This document shows, piece by piece, positions 10,042 to 19,679 of a DNA stretch of 54,893 bases. The first letter of the stretch is position 1. Each line of letters begins with the position of its first letter. The position numbers were made by a program, and so were the translations under genes. Source of the DNA: Verrucomicrobiota bacterium (lineage in GTDB: Bacteria > Verrucomicrobiota > Verrucomicrobiia > Verrucomicrobiales > DEV007); contig DAOUQC010000023.1 in NCBI GenBank assembly GCA_030625775.1, positions 1-54,893 of the forward strand, written 5' to 3'. Below the pieces are notes generated by a model. It made no database searches. It saw nothing but the letters and a program-made list of their open reading frames with translations, and was not told the DNA's origin.

Positions 10042-10234
10042 ATCTTTAGAGCCAAAGGAAAAACGAAGTATTGTGGCGGCTTAAAGTCCTGAGCTTTGTG
10101 CGGGCAACCTTTCAAGTTGCATTTTTGTTATCAAATCTGAACTTGTAACTGAATCGCAGTATTTAACTTTGTCGCCAAAAACAACTGTTGAGACAAAACA
10201 ACGAATTCACTTCACCTAAAAACAGCACACCTTT

Positions 10235-11488
10235 ATGAGCAATCCATCCAACACTAATTCAGTTAAAAATAACATTTCCCGTCGGCGAATCATTCACTTA
10301 TCGGGAGCTGCTGCGGTGTCTGCAAGCGGCGCAATCCTGCCCGGACTTTTTGCAGCTGATGGCGATGCAAAAAACAAAAAGGTAAGGATCGGAATTGTAG
10401 GGGGCAGGTTTGGTCTTGGGTTTCAATTTCATGAACACCCTGATTGCACCGTGACGGGAGTGGCTGAACTCCGCCCCGAGCGATTGGAGCGTTTGAGTAA
10501 TACCTACAAATGTGATACCAAATATGACTCGCTTGAGATCATGCTCAAAGAAGCCAAGGACATGGATGCAGTCGCCATTTTCACCGAAGCGCCGAACCAT
10601 GTAAAGCACAGCGTCGCAGCATTAAAGGCTGGAAAACACGTTCTTTGTGCCGTTCCCGCAGCAATGAATTTAGAAGAATGTCAGGAACTCATCGATGTTG
10701 TAAAAGAAACAGGGCTAAACTTCATGATGGCAGAAACCAGCTATTGGCAGCAGAGCACAATCTCCGCACGAAAATTCTTCCAGGCAGGGAAATTCGGAAA
10801 CCTTATCCATTGCGAATCCGCCTACCAACACGACGGGCTCGAATCTCTCTTTTGGGAAAATGGCAAAAAGACCTGGCGACATGGATTTCCGCCCATGCAC
10901 TACCCTACTCACTGTACGGCTCACTTGGTCGGAGTAACGGGACAACGTCTCACCGAAGTTGCCTGCCATGGCTGGGGTGATGGTAATCCTATCCTGAAAG
11001 ACAACGCCTACAAAAATCCTTTCTGGAATGGTTCGGCGATGTATAAAACCGAAAGCGGTATTGCGTTCAACATGCGAGTCTGGTGGAAGGGTGCTCACAA
11101 AGGCGGAGAGACAGCGGAATGGATCGGTGATAAAATGAGTTTCTATGGACGTCAGGCCAACGGACAGAGTCCAGTCATAATCCGCAAAGACAAACAAACC
11201 GAAAAAGACGATGGTGGTTTCGAGCGCACGCTGCCCAAGTTTGAGGAATACAAGCAGCCCGATTGGTTCATGACTGACATGCTCCCCAAAGCACTGCGCC
11301 ACAACAGCGGCCATCATGGGTCACATACGTTCATCACTCACGAGTTCATCGATTCCATTAGCAAAACAAGACGCCCAGCAGTAGATGCCTACGAAGCTGT
11401 TGCCTATACAGCTCCCGGCATCGTTGCACATCAATCAGCATTGAAAGGTGGCGAGCTGCTGAAGATTCACGACTTTGGTCGGGGGTGA
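10235..11488 (+). CDS. Gfo/Idh/MocA-family oxidoreductase with Tat signal
   Basis: A 417-residue NAD(P)-dependent oxidoreductase of the Gfo/Idh/MocA family. A twin-arginine signal (SRRRIIHLSG, then an Ala-rich stretch) is followed by the Rossmann motif KVRIGIVGGRFG. Next come the family segments EAPNHVKHSVAALKAGKHV and a C-terminal beta-sheet domain with HFITHEF-type histidines. The Lys of the usual EKP catalytic motif appears to be replaced: the text reads CAVPAAMN where EKPMA is expected. That suggests a non-canonical or non-redox role. Exported members such as glucose-fructose oxidoreductase carry tightly bound NADP, which fits Tat export. It probably acts on a sugar or glycan derivative in the periplasm. 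Confidence 0.85.
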   Translation: MSNPSNTNSVKNNISRRRIIHLSGAAAVSASGAILPGLFAADGDAKNKKVRIGIVGGRFGLGFQFHEHPDCTVTGVAELRPERLERLSNTYKCDTKYDSLEIMLKEAKDMDAVAIFTEAPNHVKHSVAALKAGKHVLCAVPAAMNLEECQELIDVVKETGLNFMMAETSYWQQSTISARKFFQAGKFGNLIHCESAYQHDGLESLFWENGKKTWRHGFPPMHYPTHCTAHLVGVTGQRLTEVACHGWGDGNPILKDNAYKNPFWNGSAMYKTESGIAFNMRVWWKGAHKGGETAEWIGDKMSFYGRQANGQSPVIIRKDKQTEKDDGGFERTLPKFEEYKQPDWFMTDMLPKALRHNSGHHGSHTFITHEFIDSISKTRRPAVDAYEAVAYTAPGIVAHQSALKGGELLKIHDFGRG

Positions 11489-11658
11489 AGTTTATAAAGT
11501 CGTGGATTGCGTATCCCACACTCCTTAAAAGAAAACGCTCCGACTTCTTGCAGAAAATACCATACTGCTATACCCGGCGATGGGCATCGCTCCATACAAT
11601 AACAATTAGTACCAAAAAAAAATTGTTTATTCTCCTTCCGGACAACATTTCTGCCCAT

Positions 11659-11883
11659 TTACTTGAGACTTTTAAGCGCATCACCAATCTCAAATTCATC
11701 AGGTAATCGATGCGAACTTGCCGCCTCAATTGGATGACAGTCTTCCAAATAGTGAAGACAAGGGACGTTGAAGGATATAAACCGCAACTCTTCTTCGCCG
11801 TCCATCAGCTTGTCGCCTTCGAGGAAAACAAAGTGGTCTAAAATAGATTGGCCAACACCAGGGGTGGTTACGAACAGAATCAT
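11659..11883 (-). CDS. Small hypothetical protein or gene fragment, 74 residues
   Basis: An open frame from ATG 11881-11883 encodes a protein with balanced composition (GEEELRFISFNVPCLHYLEDC, then HRLPDEFEIGDALKSLK). It reads like genuine protein rather than noise. I do not recognise the family and see no clear ribosome binding site. It may be the C-terminal remnant of a larger gene, since the sequence begins abruptly. The frame can be extended to a TTG at 11899-11901. Confidence 0.35.
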   Translation of the reverse strand: MILFVTTPGVGQSILDHFVFLEGDKLMDGEEELRFISFNVPCLHYLEDCHPIEAASSHRLPDEFEIGDALKSLK

Positions 11884-11932
11884 TTTTAGGATAAAAGGCA
11901 AAAAAATCTCATTTCTTCAAACCTGTTGCCTT

Positions 11933-12006
11933 ACTGCTAGGAATTTACTTTTCTACCTCCCCTGCCCTTTCGTTATCGAACCGGGGGTGGAAGGGGTTAA
12001 TCCGGT
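11933..12006. repeat. Degenerate dispersed repeat, copy B
   Basis: This starts ACTGCTAGGAATTT and ends AATCCGGT, paralleling copy A at 9969-10041, with scattered substitutions and one or two indels. Identity is roughly 80 percent by eye. It lies in non-coding DNA upstream of the esterase gene. Confidence 0.6.
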
Positions 12007-12197
12007 TAATGTTCGCTGATTAGAACATGGGATATTTCTGCCGTCGAGACCGACACCCCCCGAATCCTGGTGATCGTTATACAAAATAGTAGCCACACCT
12101 GGTTAGGTTCGGGAATACATAAAAATATCTGGCAGCCCTACTAAACAAGCCTAAACTTCAAATGCTCTTACTCTTAACTCTTACCCCCTAAACTACC

Positions 12198-13118
12198 ATG
12201 AAACTTTCCCTCCTTTCCCTCCATTCCCTCCTTTGCCTTTATCTGCTCAGTATTGCAATCACAGCCGATGCCAAAACCACCAAGGCCAACTACCCGGGCG
12301 CTAAAGCAGAAATCTACAAACACGCTTCCGGCGACGATCTTTACCTCTACATCTTCAATCCCAAAGGACACGACCCGGCCAAAGACAAACGCCCGGCCAT
12401 TGTCTTTTTCTTTGGCGGAGGATGGAATGGCGGCAGCACTGGTCAATTCAAACAACACGCCGCCTATCTCGCTTCACGTGGCATGGTTGCTGTTCTCGCT
12501 GATTACCGTGTCGCCAGTCGGCAGAAAACCACCCCCAGGGAATGTGTCGCCGATGGCAAGTCTGCCGTACGCTGGCTACGAAAAAATGCTGATCGTCTCG
12601 GTATTGATCCCAAACGCATCGCTGCAGGCGGAGGGTCAGCGGGAGGACATGTTGCAGCGACTACTGGAATCATAACCGGGATGGACGACCCGGCGGACGA
12701 CCTCTCCATCAGCTCCAAATCAAACGCCCTCGCTTTATACAACCCCGTCTATGACAACAGCCCGGAGGGATACGGTTACAGCCGCGTCAAAGATTACTGG
12801 AAGGATATCTCACCCTTACAGAACATCGACAAAAGCTCTCCTCCCACCATTGTCTTCCTCGGCACCAAGGACAAACTCATTCCGGTAGCCACAGCAGAGA
12901 AGTTCAAAGCTAAAATGAATGAGGCCGGGATCAAATCCGATCTCCACCTTTACAAGGATCAACCCCACGGCTTTTTTAATGAAAGCAAAGGCGGAAGCGA
13001 CATTTTCCTTGATACTTTAAGGAAGACAGATGCATTTTTGGTAGAAATCGGCTACCTTGAAGGCATCCCCGCGGAGGAACAGCTCAAGGCAGCTTCCAAG
13101 GGCAAGAAGAAGAAATGA
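12198..13118 (+). CDS. Secreted alpha/beta-hydrolase esterase (BD-FAE/acetyl esterase-like)
   Basis: A 306-residue hydrolase with signal peptide (LYLLSIAITADA). It has the oxyanion loop FFGGGWNGG (HGGGW-like, His replaced by Phe), the nucleophile elbow GGGSAGGH, an acid in GTKDKLIP and the catalytic His in DQPHGFFN. Such enzymes remove acetyl, feruloyl or other acyl groups from polysaccharides. The C-terminus is Lys-rich. Its stop codon overlaps the next gene's start (ATGA at 13115-13118), so it is translationally coupled to the DUF1553 protein. This supports a shared exported degradation pathway. Confidence 0.88.
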   Translation: MKLSLLSLHSLLCLYLLSIAITADAKTTKANYPGAKAEIYKHASGDDLYLYIFNPKGHDPAKDKRPAIVFFFGGGWNGGSTGQFKQHAAYLASRGMVAVLADYRVASRQKTTPRECVADGKSAVRWLRKNADRLGIDPKRIAAGGGSAGGHVAATTGIITGMDDPADDLSISSKSNALALYNPVYDNSPEGYGYSRVKDYWKDISPLQNIDKSSPPTIVFLGTKDKLIPVATAEKFKAKMNEAGIKSDLHLYKDQPHGFFNESKGGSDIFLDTLRKTDAFLVEIGYLEGIPAEEQLKAASKGKKKK

Positions 13119-16100
13119 ATCCCCTCCTTTCTAGCGTAAAATCCCGCCTGTACGCCTCTCTGGCGACCGGGATTGGCTTGTGCATAGTGGGGCTCACTCC
13201 CTGTTTTTCCGCTGAGCCGGAAATCCAGTTCAATCGCGACATCTTGCCCATTCTTTCAGACAAATGTTATCACTGTCACGGACCTGACAAAGAATCACGT
13301 GAGGCCGATCTGCGTCTCGATATTCTGGAAGGCTCGACAGCTGATCTTGGAGGCCATGCAGCCATCGTTCCTGGCGATCCGGGTAAATCCGAGCTCCTCA
13401 AGCGCATCACTCATGATGACAAAGACGAAGTGATGCCTCCCTCGAAAACAAACAAGGATCTCACTGATAAAGAAAAAACGCTGCTTTCAAAATGGATTGC
13501 CGAAGGAGCTGAATATCAGGAACATTGGTCTTTTCTTCCGCTGGCCCATGAAGCCCCGCCGAAAGTCAAAAATGAAAAAGCGCTCAAAAATACCTTGGAC
13601 CGCTTTGTTCTGGCAAAATTGGAGAAACAAGGATTGGCGATGTCACCCGAAGCCGACCCTTCGACCTTGGTGCGTCGACTCTATATCGACCTGCTCGGCT
13701 TGTTACCGCCTCCCGAACTGGTCAAAAAATTTCGTGACAGCTACGCCAAAAATCCAGATGGCATCTACCTGCAACTCGTCGACGCGCTGCTCGACAATCC
13801 TCACTACGGCGAACGCTGGGGACGTCACTGGCTCGATCAGGCACGTTACGCTGACTCCAACGGTTACACCATTGACGGCGACCGGGTGATGTGGCCTTAC
13901 CGCGACTGGGTCATCCGCGCCGTCGGTGACGATCTGCCCTTTGATCAATTCACCATCGAACAAATCGCCGGGGATTTGTTGCCAAACCCAAGCAAATCCC
14001 AGTTGGTGGCTTCCGCTTTCCATCGCAACACCTTGATCAATCAGGAAGGTGGAACTGACGACGAACAATTCCGCATCGAAGAAGTCGTCGACCGGGTCAA
14101 TACTACCAGCGCAGTCTGGCTCGGACTCACTGTCGGATGCGCCCAGTGCCATAATCACAAATTTGATCCCATCGCCCAGAAAGAATTTTACAATCTGTTC
14201 GCTTTTTTTAACAGCACTCAGGACGTCAACAATACCGGACCGACACTCGAGATTAGCCAACGCGAACTCTTCATTGATGAGTTCGACCCGGTCATTTTCA
14301 AACAACTCGAAGCCGCTCGCGAAGAACTCGCCTCTCTGGATCGCGCCAAAAATTTACGCCAGACAACCTGGGAGAAAAATCGAATTCAGGCAAGCTCATC
14401 CCATTCCACCGCCAAATGGAAATTACTGACTGCTACTGCTTTCGAAGCTGAGGGAGGTGCCAAACTGAGAAAACTCGATGACGGTTCCCTGCTGGCAGGA
14501 AAAGGAGGAGCCCGGGAAGTTTACAACCTGACTCTGGCCCGGCCTGACGAGCCGCTTTCCGCATTACGCCTTCGGGTTTTACCCAACACTACTTTGCCAA
14601 AAACAGGTCCCGGTCTGGCTGGCAATGGAAACTTCGTGCTCACCTCTTTTGAAGTCTGGCAAGGCAACCAGCGCATCCCTATCAAACGTGCCCAGGCCGA
14701 TCACGCACAACCGGATTTTGCCATCAGTGGCACTATTGACAACAATGCCGACACCGGCTGGGCAATCAATATTGGTAAGGGATCCGCTCCCGGAGCAAAG
14801 ATGAATGCCCCCCACGAGGCAGACTTCATTCTTGCCAAAGCTTTGGACCCAAGCAAAGAACCCATTCGCATCACTCTACGTCATGAGAAAAACGACCACT
14901 ACAACATCGGTCGTTTTGCTATCGACGCCAGCTCCACCAATCCAGGATCAGTCAACGATGAAAAACTGCTGACCGCTCTCCGCATCGATCCGGAAAAACG
15001 AGACAAAGACCAAAAGAAACTGGCCAACAATGCATTCACCGCAGCCGATACAAATAGGAAAGCAGTGGTAGCAAAAATCGAGCGACTGAAGACTCAACTG
15101 GGATTAGGCCCCGCCGCTAAAGTGATGGTCACACGTGAGTTGGCTAAACCACGCCCCACTTATTTGCTCACCCGGGGTAATTTTTTACTGCCCGACAAAG
15201 GCGCCGGCGCCCTGAACCCCGGTGTGCCTGAAATCCTGAACCCGCTTAAAATTGGTAAGGGCGATAAAGCCACACGACTCGACCTGGCTAAGTGGCTGGT
15301 CAGCCCTGACAATCCCCTCACCCCACGGGTAACGATAAACCGGGTCTGGATGCGCTATTTTGGCCGTGGTCTGGTTGGGACAGAAAATGATTTTGGAACG
15401 CAGGGCTCCTACCCCACTCACCCGGCTCTGCTTGACTGGCTGGCAGGACAATTCATCAAAAACGGCTGGTCCATGCGTAAGCTTCACAAACTGATTGTCA
15501 CCTCAGCCACCTACCGCCAATCATCCGACAATCGCCCCGAGTTGAATGAAACCGATGCCAACAACAATCTCCTGGCACGGCAGAACCGATTGCGCTTTGA
15601 CGCCGAGATCATTCGTGACGCCTCTCTGTCAGCCAGCGGTCTACTCACAGCAACCATCGGCGGTCCCAGTGTCCGCCCTCCACAACCCGATGGCGTTTAC
15701 GCTTTTACCCAGAACAAAAAAATCTGGAACGCCGAAACCGATGGCAACCGTTTTCGGCGGGCACTTTACACCCAGTTTTATCGCAGTGCCCCCTACCCCA
15801 TGCTGACCACTTTTGATTCCCCTGATTTCCAGGCCGTCTGCACCCAACGCTCTCGATCGAATACTCCCCTTCAATCCCTGACTCTGGCCAATGACGCCTC
15901 TCTTTTTGAAATGTGCCAGGGAATGGCCAGACGCATCATGACAGAGGTTCCCGGCAATGACGCCACCGCTCATCAAAGACGCATTCGCCGCGCTTTTGTG
16001 CTCTGCTACTCACGTCAACCTTCGGATGCCGAACTCAAAACCGTCTTTGCTTTTCAGAAACTCCAGAACAAACGCTTCAGCAAAAACCCTGAAGCAGCAA

Positions 16101-16213
16101 AAACAATTGCCCCGTCAAAAACGCCCGCCGGATATGACAAAGCCGCCGCCGCCTCGTGGACGGCTGTCACCAGGGCCCTGATGAACACCGACGAATTTAT
16201 CACTCGCGAGTAG
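13115..16213 (+). CDS. PSCyt1-DUF1549-DUF1553 exported cytochrome-like protein
   Basis: A 1032-residue protein with an N-terminal signal segment. A PSCyt1 haem-type motif, CYHCH, sits near residue 51. DUF1549 (PSCyt2) starts near 150 with DRFVLAKLEKQGL, LIDLLGL-type and NPHYGERWGRHWLDQARYAD segments and a second CxxCH, CAQCH, near 341. DUF1553 follows from about 715 with TPRVTINRVWMRYFGRGLVGT and HPALLDWLA. This architecture is characteristic of Planctomycetes and Verrucomicrobia and is nearly always followed by a DUF1501 gene, as here (5-bp gap). Covalent haem attachment is likely from the motifs. The family's reaction is unknown, though genomic context usually points to polysaccharide or sulfated-glycan use. 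Confidence 0.9.
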   Translation: MNPLLSSVKSRLYASLATGIGLCIVGLTPCFSAEPEIQFNRDILPILSDKCYHCHGPDKESREADLRLDILEGSTADLGGHAAIVPGDPGKSELLKRITHDDKDEVMPPSKTNKDLTDKEKTLLSKWIAEGAEYQEHWSFLPLAHEAPPKVKNEKALKNTLDRFVLAKLEKQGLAMSPEADPSTLVRRLYIDLLGLLPPPELVKKFRDSYAKNPDGIYLQLVDALLDNPHYGERWGRHWLDQARYADSNGYTIDGDRVMWPYRDWVIRAVGDDLPFDQFTIEQIAGDLLPNPSKSQLVASAFHRNTLINQEGGTDDEQFRIEEVVDRVNTTSAVWLGLTVGCAQCHNHKFDPIAQKEFYNLFAFFNSTQDVNNTGPTLEISQRELFIDEFDPVIFKQLEAAREELASLDRAKNLRQTTWEKNRIQASSSHSTAKWKLLTATAFEAEGGAKLRKLDDGSLLAGKGGAREVYNLTLARPDEPLSALRLRVLPNTTLPKTGPGLAGNGNFVLTSFEVWQGNQRIPIKRAQADHAQPDFAISGTIDNNADTGWAINIGKGSAPGAKMNAPHEADFILAKALDPSKEPIRITLRHEKNDHYNIGRFAIDASSTNPGSVNDEKLLTALRIDPEKRDKDQKKLANNAFTAADTNRKAVVAKIERLKTQLGLGPAAKVMVTRELAKPRPTYLLTRGNFLLPDKGAGALNPGVPEILNPLKIGKGDKATRLDLAKWLVSPDNPLTPRVTINRVWMRYFGRGLVGTENDFGTQGSYPTHPALLDWLAGQFIKNGWSMRKLHKLIVTSATYRQSSDNRPELNETDANNNLLARQNRLRFDAEIIRDASLSASGLLTATIGGPSVRPPQPDGVYAFTQNKKIWNAETDGNRFRRALYTQFYRSAPYPMLTTFDSPDFQAVCTQRSRSNTPLQSLTLANDASLFEMCQGMARRIMTEVPGNDATAHQRRIRRAFVLCYSRQPSDAELKTVFAFQKLQNKRFSKNPEAAKTIAPSKTPAGYDKAAAASWTAVTRALMNTDEFITRE

Positions 16214-16218
16214 CCTCC

Positions 16219-17670
16219 ATGAACGCCGACGAAGAAACCAGACTTGCTGATGCCGAGAACGACTTCGTTCTCGCACGCACGCGCAGGCATTTCTTCCAGG
16301 ATACCGGTCTCGGCCTGGGATCCATCGCTCTGGCGAACATGCTCGGTTCCGGAAAAACCCAGGCGGCCACTTCAGTTTCCCAACCTGAATTCACCCCCAA
16401 GGCCAAGAACGTTATATTCCTGTTCATGGCGGGTGGCCCCAGCCAATTCGAACTGCTCAGCAACAAACCCAAACTCCAGGAACTCAACGGTCAGGTTGCT
16501 CCCGACTCATTTTTTCCCAAGGAAAAAAACTTTGCCTTCATTGGCAAGGGCGCAAAATTGCTCGGCTCCGAGAGAGCCTTTAAAAGGCACGGCAAATGCG
16601 GAAAAGAAATTTCCGAGTTATTACCTCACACCGCCGGCATTGCTGATGACCTCTGTTTTCTCGACGGCATCACCACTGATGTTTTCAATCATGGCCCGGC
16701 CAAACTTTTCATGAACACCGGCTTCCAGGTTCCCGGACGCCCGAGTATGGGATCCTGGGTGACTTACGGATTGGGTTCAGCTTCACAGGATCTGCCCGGA
16801 TTTGTGGTTCTGCAATCCGGCCCCCGTGGACCCCGTGCAGGCAATGCGCTCTGGTCCTCCGGTTTCCTTCCCACTTCCTATCAGGGAGTGCCATTCCGCA
16901 GCACTGGCGATCCTATTCTCAATCTGACCAGCCCTAAAGGATTCGACGCTGCGTCACAGAACGATTTTTTTAAACTGGTTGGCGACCTCAATCGCAAACG
17001 ACTCGAAACCACCGGAGACCCGGAGATTGCGACCCGTATCGCCGCTGGAGAAATGGCTTACCGCATGCAGACCAGTGCGCCTGAATTGATGGACATCAAG
17101 TCGGAGCCAAAATCCGTGCTAGAACGTTACGGCGCCACGCCCGGAGGCAATTCCTATGCCAACAACTGTCTGCTTGCCCGCCGTCTGGTTGAGCGCGGAG
17201 TGCGATTTGTGCAACTCTACCACACCGACTGGGATGACCATGGCAATGCCGGTACCAACCTTGGTCCGCCACTCGCAAAACGCTGTAAGGAAATTGACCA
17301 GGCCAACGCCGCTCTTGTCACTGATCTCAAACACCGCGGCCTGCTCGAAGACACCATTGTCATCTGGGGCGGAGAATTTGGCCGCACCCCAATGGGCGAA
17401 GTTCGCAAATCACTCATCGGCCGTGATCACCATATCGACGCTTTCAGCATGTGGGTCGCAGGAGGAGGCTTCAAACCCGGTTTTCAATATGGCAAAACCG
17501 ACGAACTTGGTTTTTCGATCACTGAAGAAAAAGTCCATGTTCATGACCTTCAGGCCACCATCCTCAATCAACTTGGCTTTGACCACGAGAAACTCACCTA
17601 CCGCTTTCAAGGACGCGACTACCGCCTGACCGATATCGAAGGCCACGTCGTCAACGACATCATCACCTAA
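16219..17670 (+). CDS. DUF1501 protein, Tat-exported partner of the DUF1553 protein
   Basis: A 483-residue DUF1501 protein. I chose ATG 16219 rather than the upstream in-frame ATG at 16156 because 16219 follows the previous stop by 5 bp and places the Tat motif (RTRRHFFQDTGLGLG) about 25 residues in. Family landmarks are NVIFLFMAGGPSQFELL, GHPSMGSW-like segments, RRLVERGVRFVQLYH, DWDDHGN, WGGEFGRTP and GRDHH. It is a paralogue of the 8679-9968 protein but of the longer DUF1553-linked type. Confidence 0.9.
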   Translation: MNADEETRLADAENDFVLARTRRHFFQDTGLGLGSIALANMLGSGKTQAATSVSQPEFTPKAKNVIFLFMAGGPSQFELLSNKPKLQELNGQVAPDSFFPKEKNFAFIGKGAKLLGSERAFKRHGKCGKEISELLPHTAGIADDLCFLDGITTDVFNHGPAKLFMNTGFQVPGRPSMGSWVTYGLGSASQDLPGFVVLQSGPRGPRAGNALWSSGFLPTSYQGVPFRSTGDPILNLTSPKGFDAASQNDFFKLVGDLNRKRLETTGDPEIATRIAAGEMAYRMQTSAPELMDIKSEPKSVLERYGATPGGNSYANNCLLARRLVERGVRFVQLYHTDWDDHGNAGTNLGPPLAKRCKEIDQANAALVTDLKHRGLLEDTIVIWGGEFGRTPMGEVRKSLIGRDHHIDAFSMWVAGGGFKPGFQYGKTDELGFSITEEKVHVHDLQATILNQLGFDHEKLTYRFQGRDYRLTDIEGHVVNDIIT

Positions 17671-17750
17671 TAAGGCTGTAGCTATTTAGGCTATAGGCTT
17701 TTAGGTTTCTGCTTTGGTCCCCTTCATCCATTCCTAATTCTTAATCCCCC

Positions 17751-18716
17751 ATGCCTACCCGCAGAAAATTCCTCACCACCTCAAGCGGTGCCGTGCTTGC
17801 CAGCTCTCTGCTTGCTTCTGCCTGCAAACCGACTAATTCTACCGACAAGGAAAGCACTTCCTCAGCCAAATTGACCAAGGGCTGGATCGATGCCCACTCG
17901 CATATCTGGACACCAGACACAGATGCCTACCCGATCAATTCTGCCTACAAAAAGGAGAATATGAAACCGGCGAGTTTCACTCCCGAGGAACTTTTCTCCC
18001 ACTGCCACCCAGTAGGCGTGACGCGTATCGTATTGATCCAGATGAGCTTCTACAAATACGACAACAGCTACATGCTGGACATGATGAAAAAATATCCAGG
18101 CGTATTTTCTGGAGTTGCCGTCATCGATGAAAACGCTTCCGATGTCGAGGGAACCATGCTTACCCTCAAGCAGCAAGGGGTCCGCGGCTTCCGGCTACGG
18201 GCGGGAAAAAAAGAAGCTGTCGAAGCCTGGGTGAAATCCCCCGGCATGCGTGCGATGTGGAAATACGGAGCTGACAATGGCCTCGCCATGTGCCCGCTTT
18301 CCAACCCGGGAGCCCTGCCCGCCATCGCTGCGATGTGTAAGGAATTCCCCAAAACGCCCGTCGTTATCGATCATTTTTCCAGAATCGGAGCCAGCGGCAC
18401 GATTGAAAAAAGCGACCTCGATCAACTTTGCCAACTGGCGGATTTCGAAAATACTCACGTGAAAGCCTCCGCCTTTTATGCGTTTGGGAAAAAGGCTGCC
18501 CCTTACACCGACCTCGGCCCGATGGTCATCCGCCTGCGCGACACCTACGGTGCCCACCGCATCATGTGGGCCAGCGACTGCCCCTACCAGGTAGTGCGCG
18601 GCCACAACTACGCCAATGCCATCGCCCTCATCCGTGATCGTCTCAATGACAGCTTAAGTGAGGAAGACAAAAACTGGATCCTGAGAGACACAGCGAAGAA
18701 AGTTTTCTTCGCTTAA
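17751..18716 (+). CDS. Amidohydrolase-2 family metal-dependent hydrolase, exported lipoprotein
   Basis: A 321-residue TIM-barrel hydrolase of the amidohydrolase-2 family. The N-terminus has a Tat-like motif (TRRKFLTTSSG) followed by a lipobox (LLASAC), suggesting a Tat-exported lipoprotein. DAHSHIW is the metal-binding HxH motif, VVIDHFSR holds the barrel His and WASDCPYQ carries the catalytic Asp. Relatives include sugar lactonases, such as those hydrolysing L-fucono- or L-rhamnono-lactones, and decarboxylases. With the neighbouring SDR gene a lactone-opening step is plausible, but the SDR has no export signal. Confidence 0.85.
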   Translation: MPTRRKFLTTSSGAVLASSLLASACKPTNSTDKESTSSAKLTKGWIDAHSHIWTPDTDAYPINSAYKKENMKPASFTPEELFSHCHPVGVTRIVLIQMSFYKYDNSYMLDMMKKYPGVFSGVAVIDENASDVEGTMLTLKQQGVRGFRLRAGKKEAVEAWVKSPGMRAMWKYGADNGLAMCPLSNPGALPAIAAMCKEFPKTPVVIDHFSRIGASGTIEKSDLDQLCQLADFENTHVKASAFYAFGKKAAPYTDLGPMVIRLRDTYGAHRIMWASDCPYQVVRGHNYANAIALIRDRLNDSLSEEDKNWILRDTAKKVFFA

Positions 18717-18737
18717 TTGACAACTGTCAATTGGCCG

Positions 18738-19520
18738 CTACCACAAGGTATATCCCCCATCTATCAACAATGCTGCACCCGTCATGTAGCGCGATGCATC
18801 GCTGGCCAGATAGACTGCCAGCGGTCCGAGATCTTCCGGTTGGCCGAATTCACCCATTGGAATCTGGGCCTTGAAGGATTCGATCACTTCAGGGTTCTCC
18901 TTTGACCATCGTTGATTGGGTGCGGTCATAAAACCGCCCGGACAAATCGCATTCACTGTCACGCCTCGCGAAGCCCAGTCGGCAGCAGTTGCCCGGGTGA
19001 ATTGAATGACCGCAGCCTTCGAGGTTTCATAACAACGACCGCCAATGCCGCGGTTGGCGATCATGCCTGACATTGAAGCGGTATTAATCACTCGCCCGGG
19101 CCTTCCACTTTCAAGCATGGCTCCACCGATTATTTTTGTACACAGGAAGGTGCTGGTCAGGTTCAGATCGATGATGCCTTGCCACTCGTCCAGAGGCATC
19201 TCCTCGGTTGGAATGTCGATCAACCTCCCACCTACATTGTTCAACAAAATATCAATTGACCCGTACTCTTCCAAAACCAACTGGCACGCTTTCTCGCACT
19301 TTTTCGGCTCACCCATATCAGCCTGAATGGTCACCGCTTCCCTGCCTAGTTTACGAATTTCCTCAGCAGTTGATTCAAGACTTCCCTCATCCCGTCCGGA
19401 CAAAACCACATCCGCGCCTGCATCCGCAATGGCCAGAGCCATCTCCCTTCCCAGGCCACGGCTGCCTCCGGTAATAAACAAACGTTTCCCCGCCAATGAA
19501 AAGCGATCAAAGATACTCAT
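18738..19520 (-). CDS. SDR-family NAD(P)-dependent oxidoreductase
   Basis: A 260-residue classical short-chain dehydrogenase. Visible motifs are the cofactor loop TGGSRGLGRE, NNVGG, the active-site YETSK, PGG after the catalytic strand and IDGGYTLW at the C-terminus. I chose ATG 19518-19520 (MSIFDRFSLAGK) because it sits the expected distance before the cofactor loop; an upstream frame adds 15 unlikely residues. Its closest style is gluconate 5-dehydrogenase or sugar/polyol dehydrogenases. It is cytoplasmic and converges on the amidohydrolase gene with 21 bp between the stops. Confidence 0.88.
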   Translation of the reverse strand: MSIFDRFSLAGKRLFITGGSRGLGREMALAIADAGADVVLSGRDEGSLESTAEEIRKLGREAVTIQADMGEPKKCEKACQLVLEEYGSIDILLNNVGGRLIDIPTEEMPLDEWQGIIDLNLTSTFLCTKIIGGAMLESGRPGRVINTASMSGMIANRGIGGRCYETSKAAVIQFTRATAADWASRGVTVNAICPGGFMTAPNQRWSKENPEVIESFKAQIPMGEFGQPEDLGPLAVYLASDASRYMTGAALLIDGGYTLW

Positions 19521-19628
19521 CCTGGAATGAAGCTGCTCAGAAGTGGAGGGGCAAGGGAATAGCATTAAAACTGCTCACAGTAATAAAAACCAGAAATTAA
19601 ATAATTTTCACTTTTTTTATAAAAACCA

Positions 19629-19657
19629 TTGCATAATGCTTAACTTTCATTTATAAT
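19629..19657 (+). promoter_or_regulatory. Sigma-70-like promoter for the beta-barrel gene
   Basis: TTGCAT (19629-19634) and TATAAT (19652-19657) are separated by exactly 17 bp in an AT-rich stretch. They lie 23 bp upstream of the ATG at 19680, giving a very short leader. This is the best promoter match seen in the window. Confidence 0.6.
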
Positions 19658-19679
19658 TAAACAGTTATTTACGTTTCCC

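Larger units (their letters stand above)
11489..12197. other. Gene-poor 709-bp stretch
   Basis: This lies between the oxidoreductase and esterase genes. It holds one small possible ORF (11659-11883, minus), copy B of the dispersed repeat (11933-12006) and a CTCTTAC-type tandem tract near 12165-12187 just before the esterase start. Other short frames here have unconvincing composition. No RNA gene was recognised. Confidence 0.6.

Noticed and set aside
11485-11706. 73-codon plus-strand ORF after the Gfo/Idh gene
   Set aside because: Composition is unconvincing, with no recognisable motif or ribosome site, and it overlaps the better small minus ORF.
16156-16218. Longer N-terminus for the second DUF1501 protein
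   Set aside because: The extension is out-of-frame translation of the DUF1553 gene end and would bury the Tat signal; ATG 16219 fits spacing and signal position.
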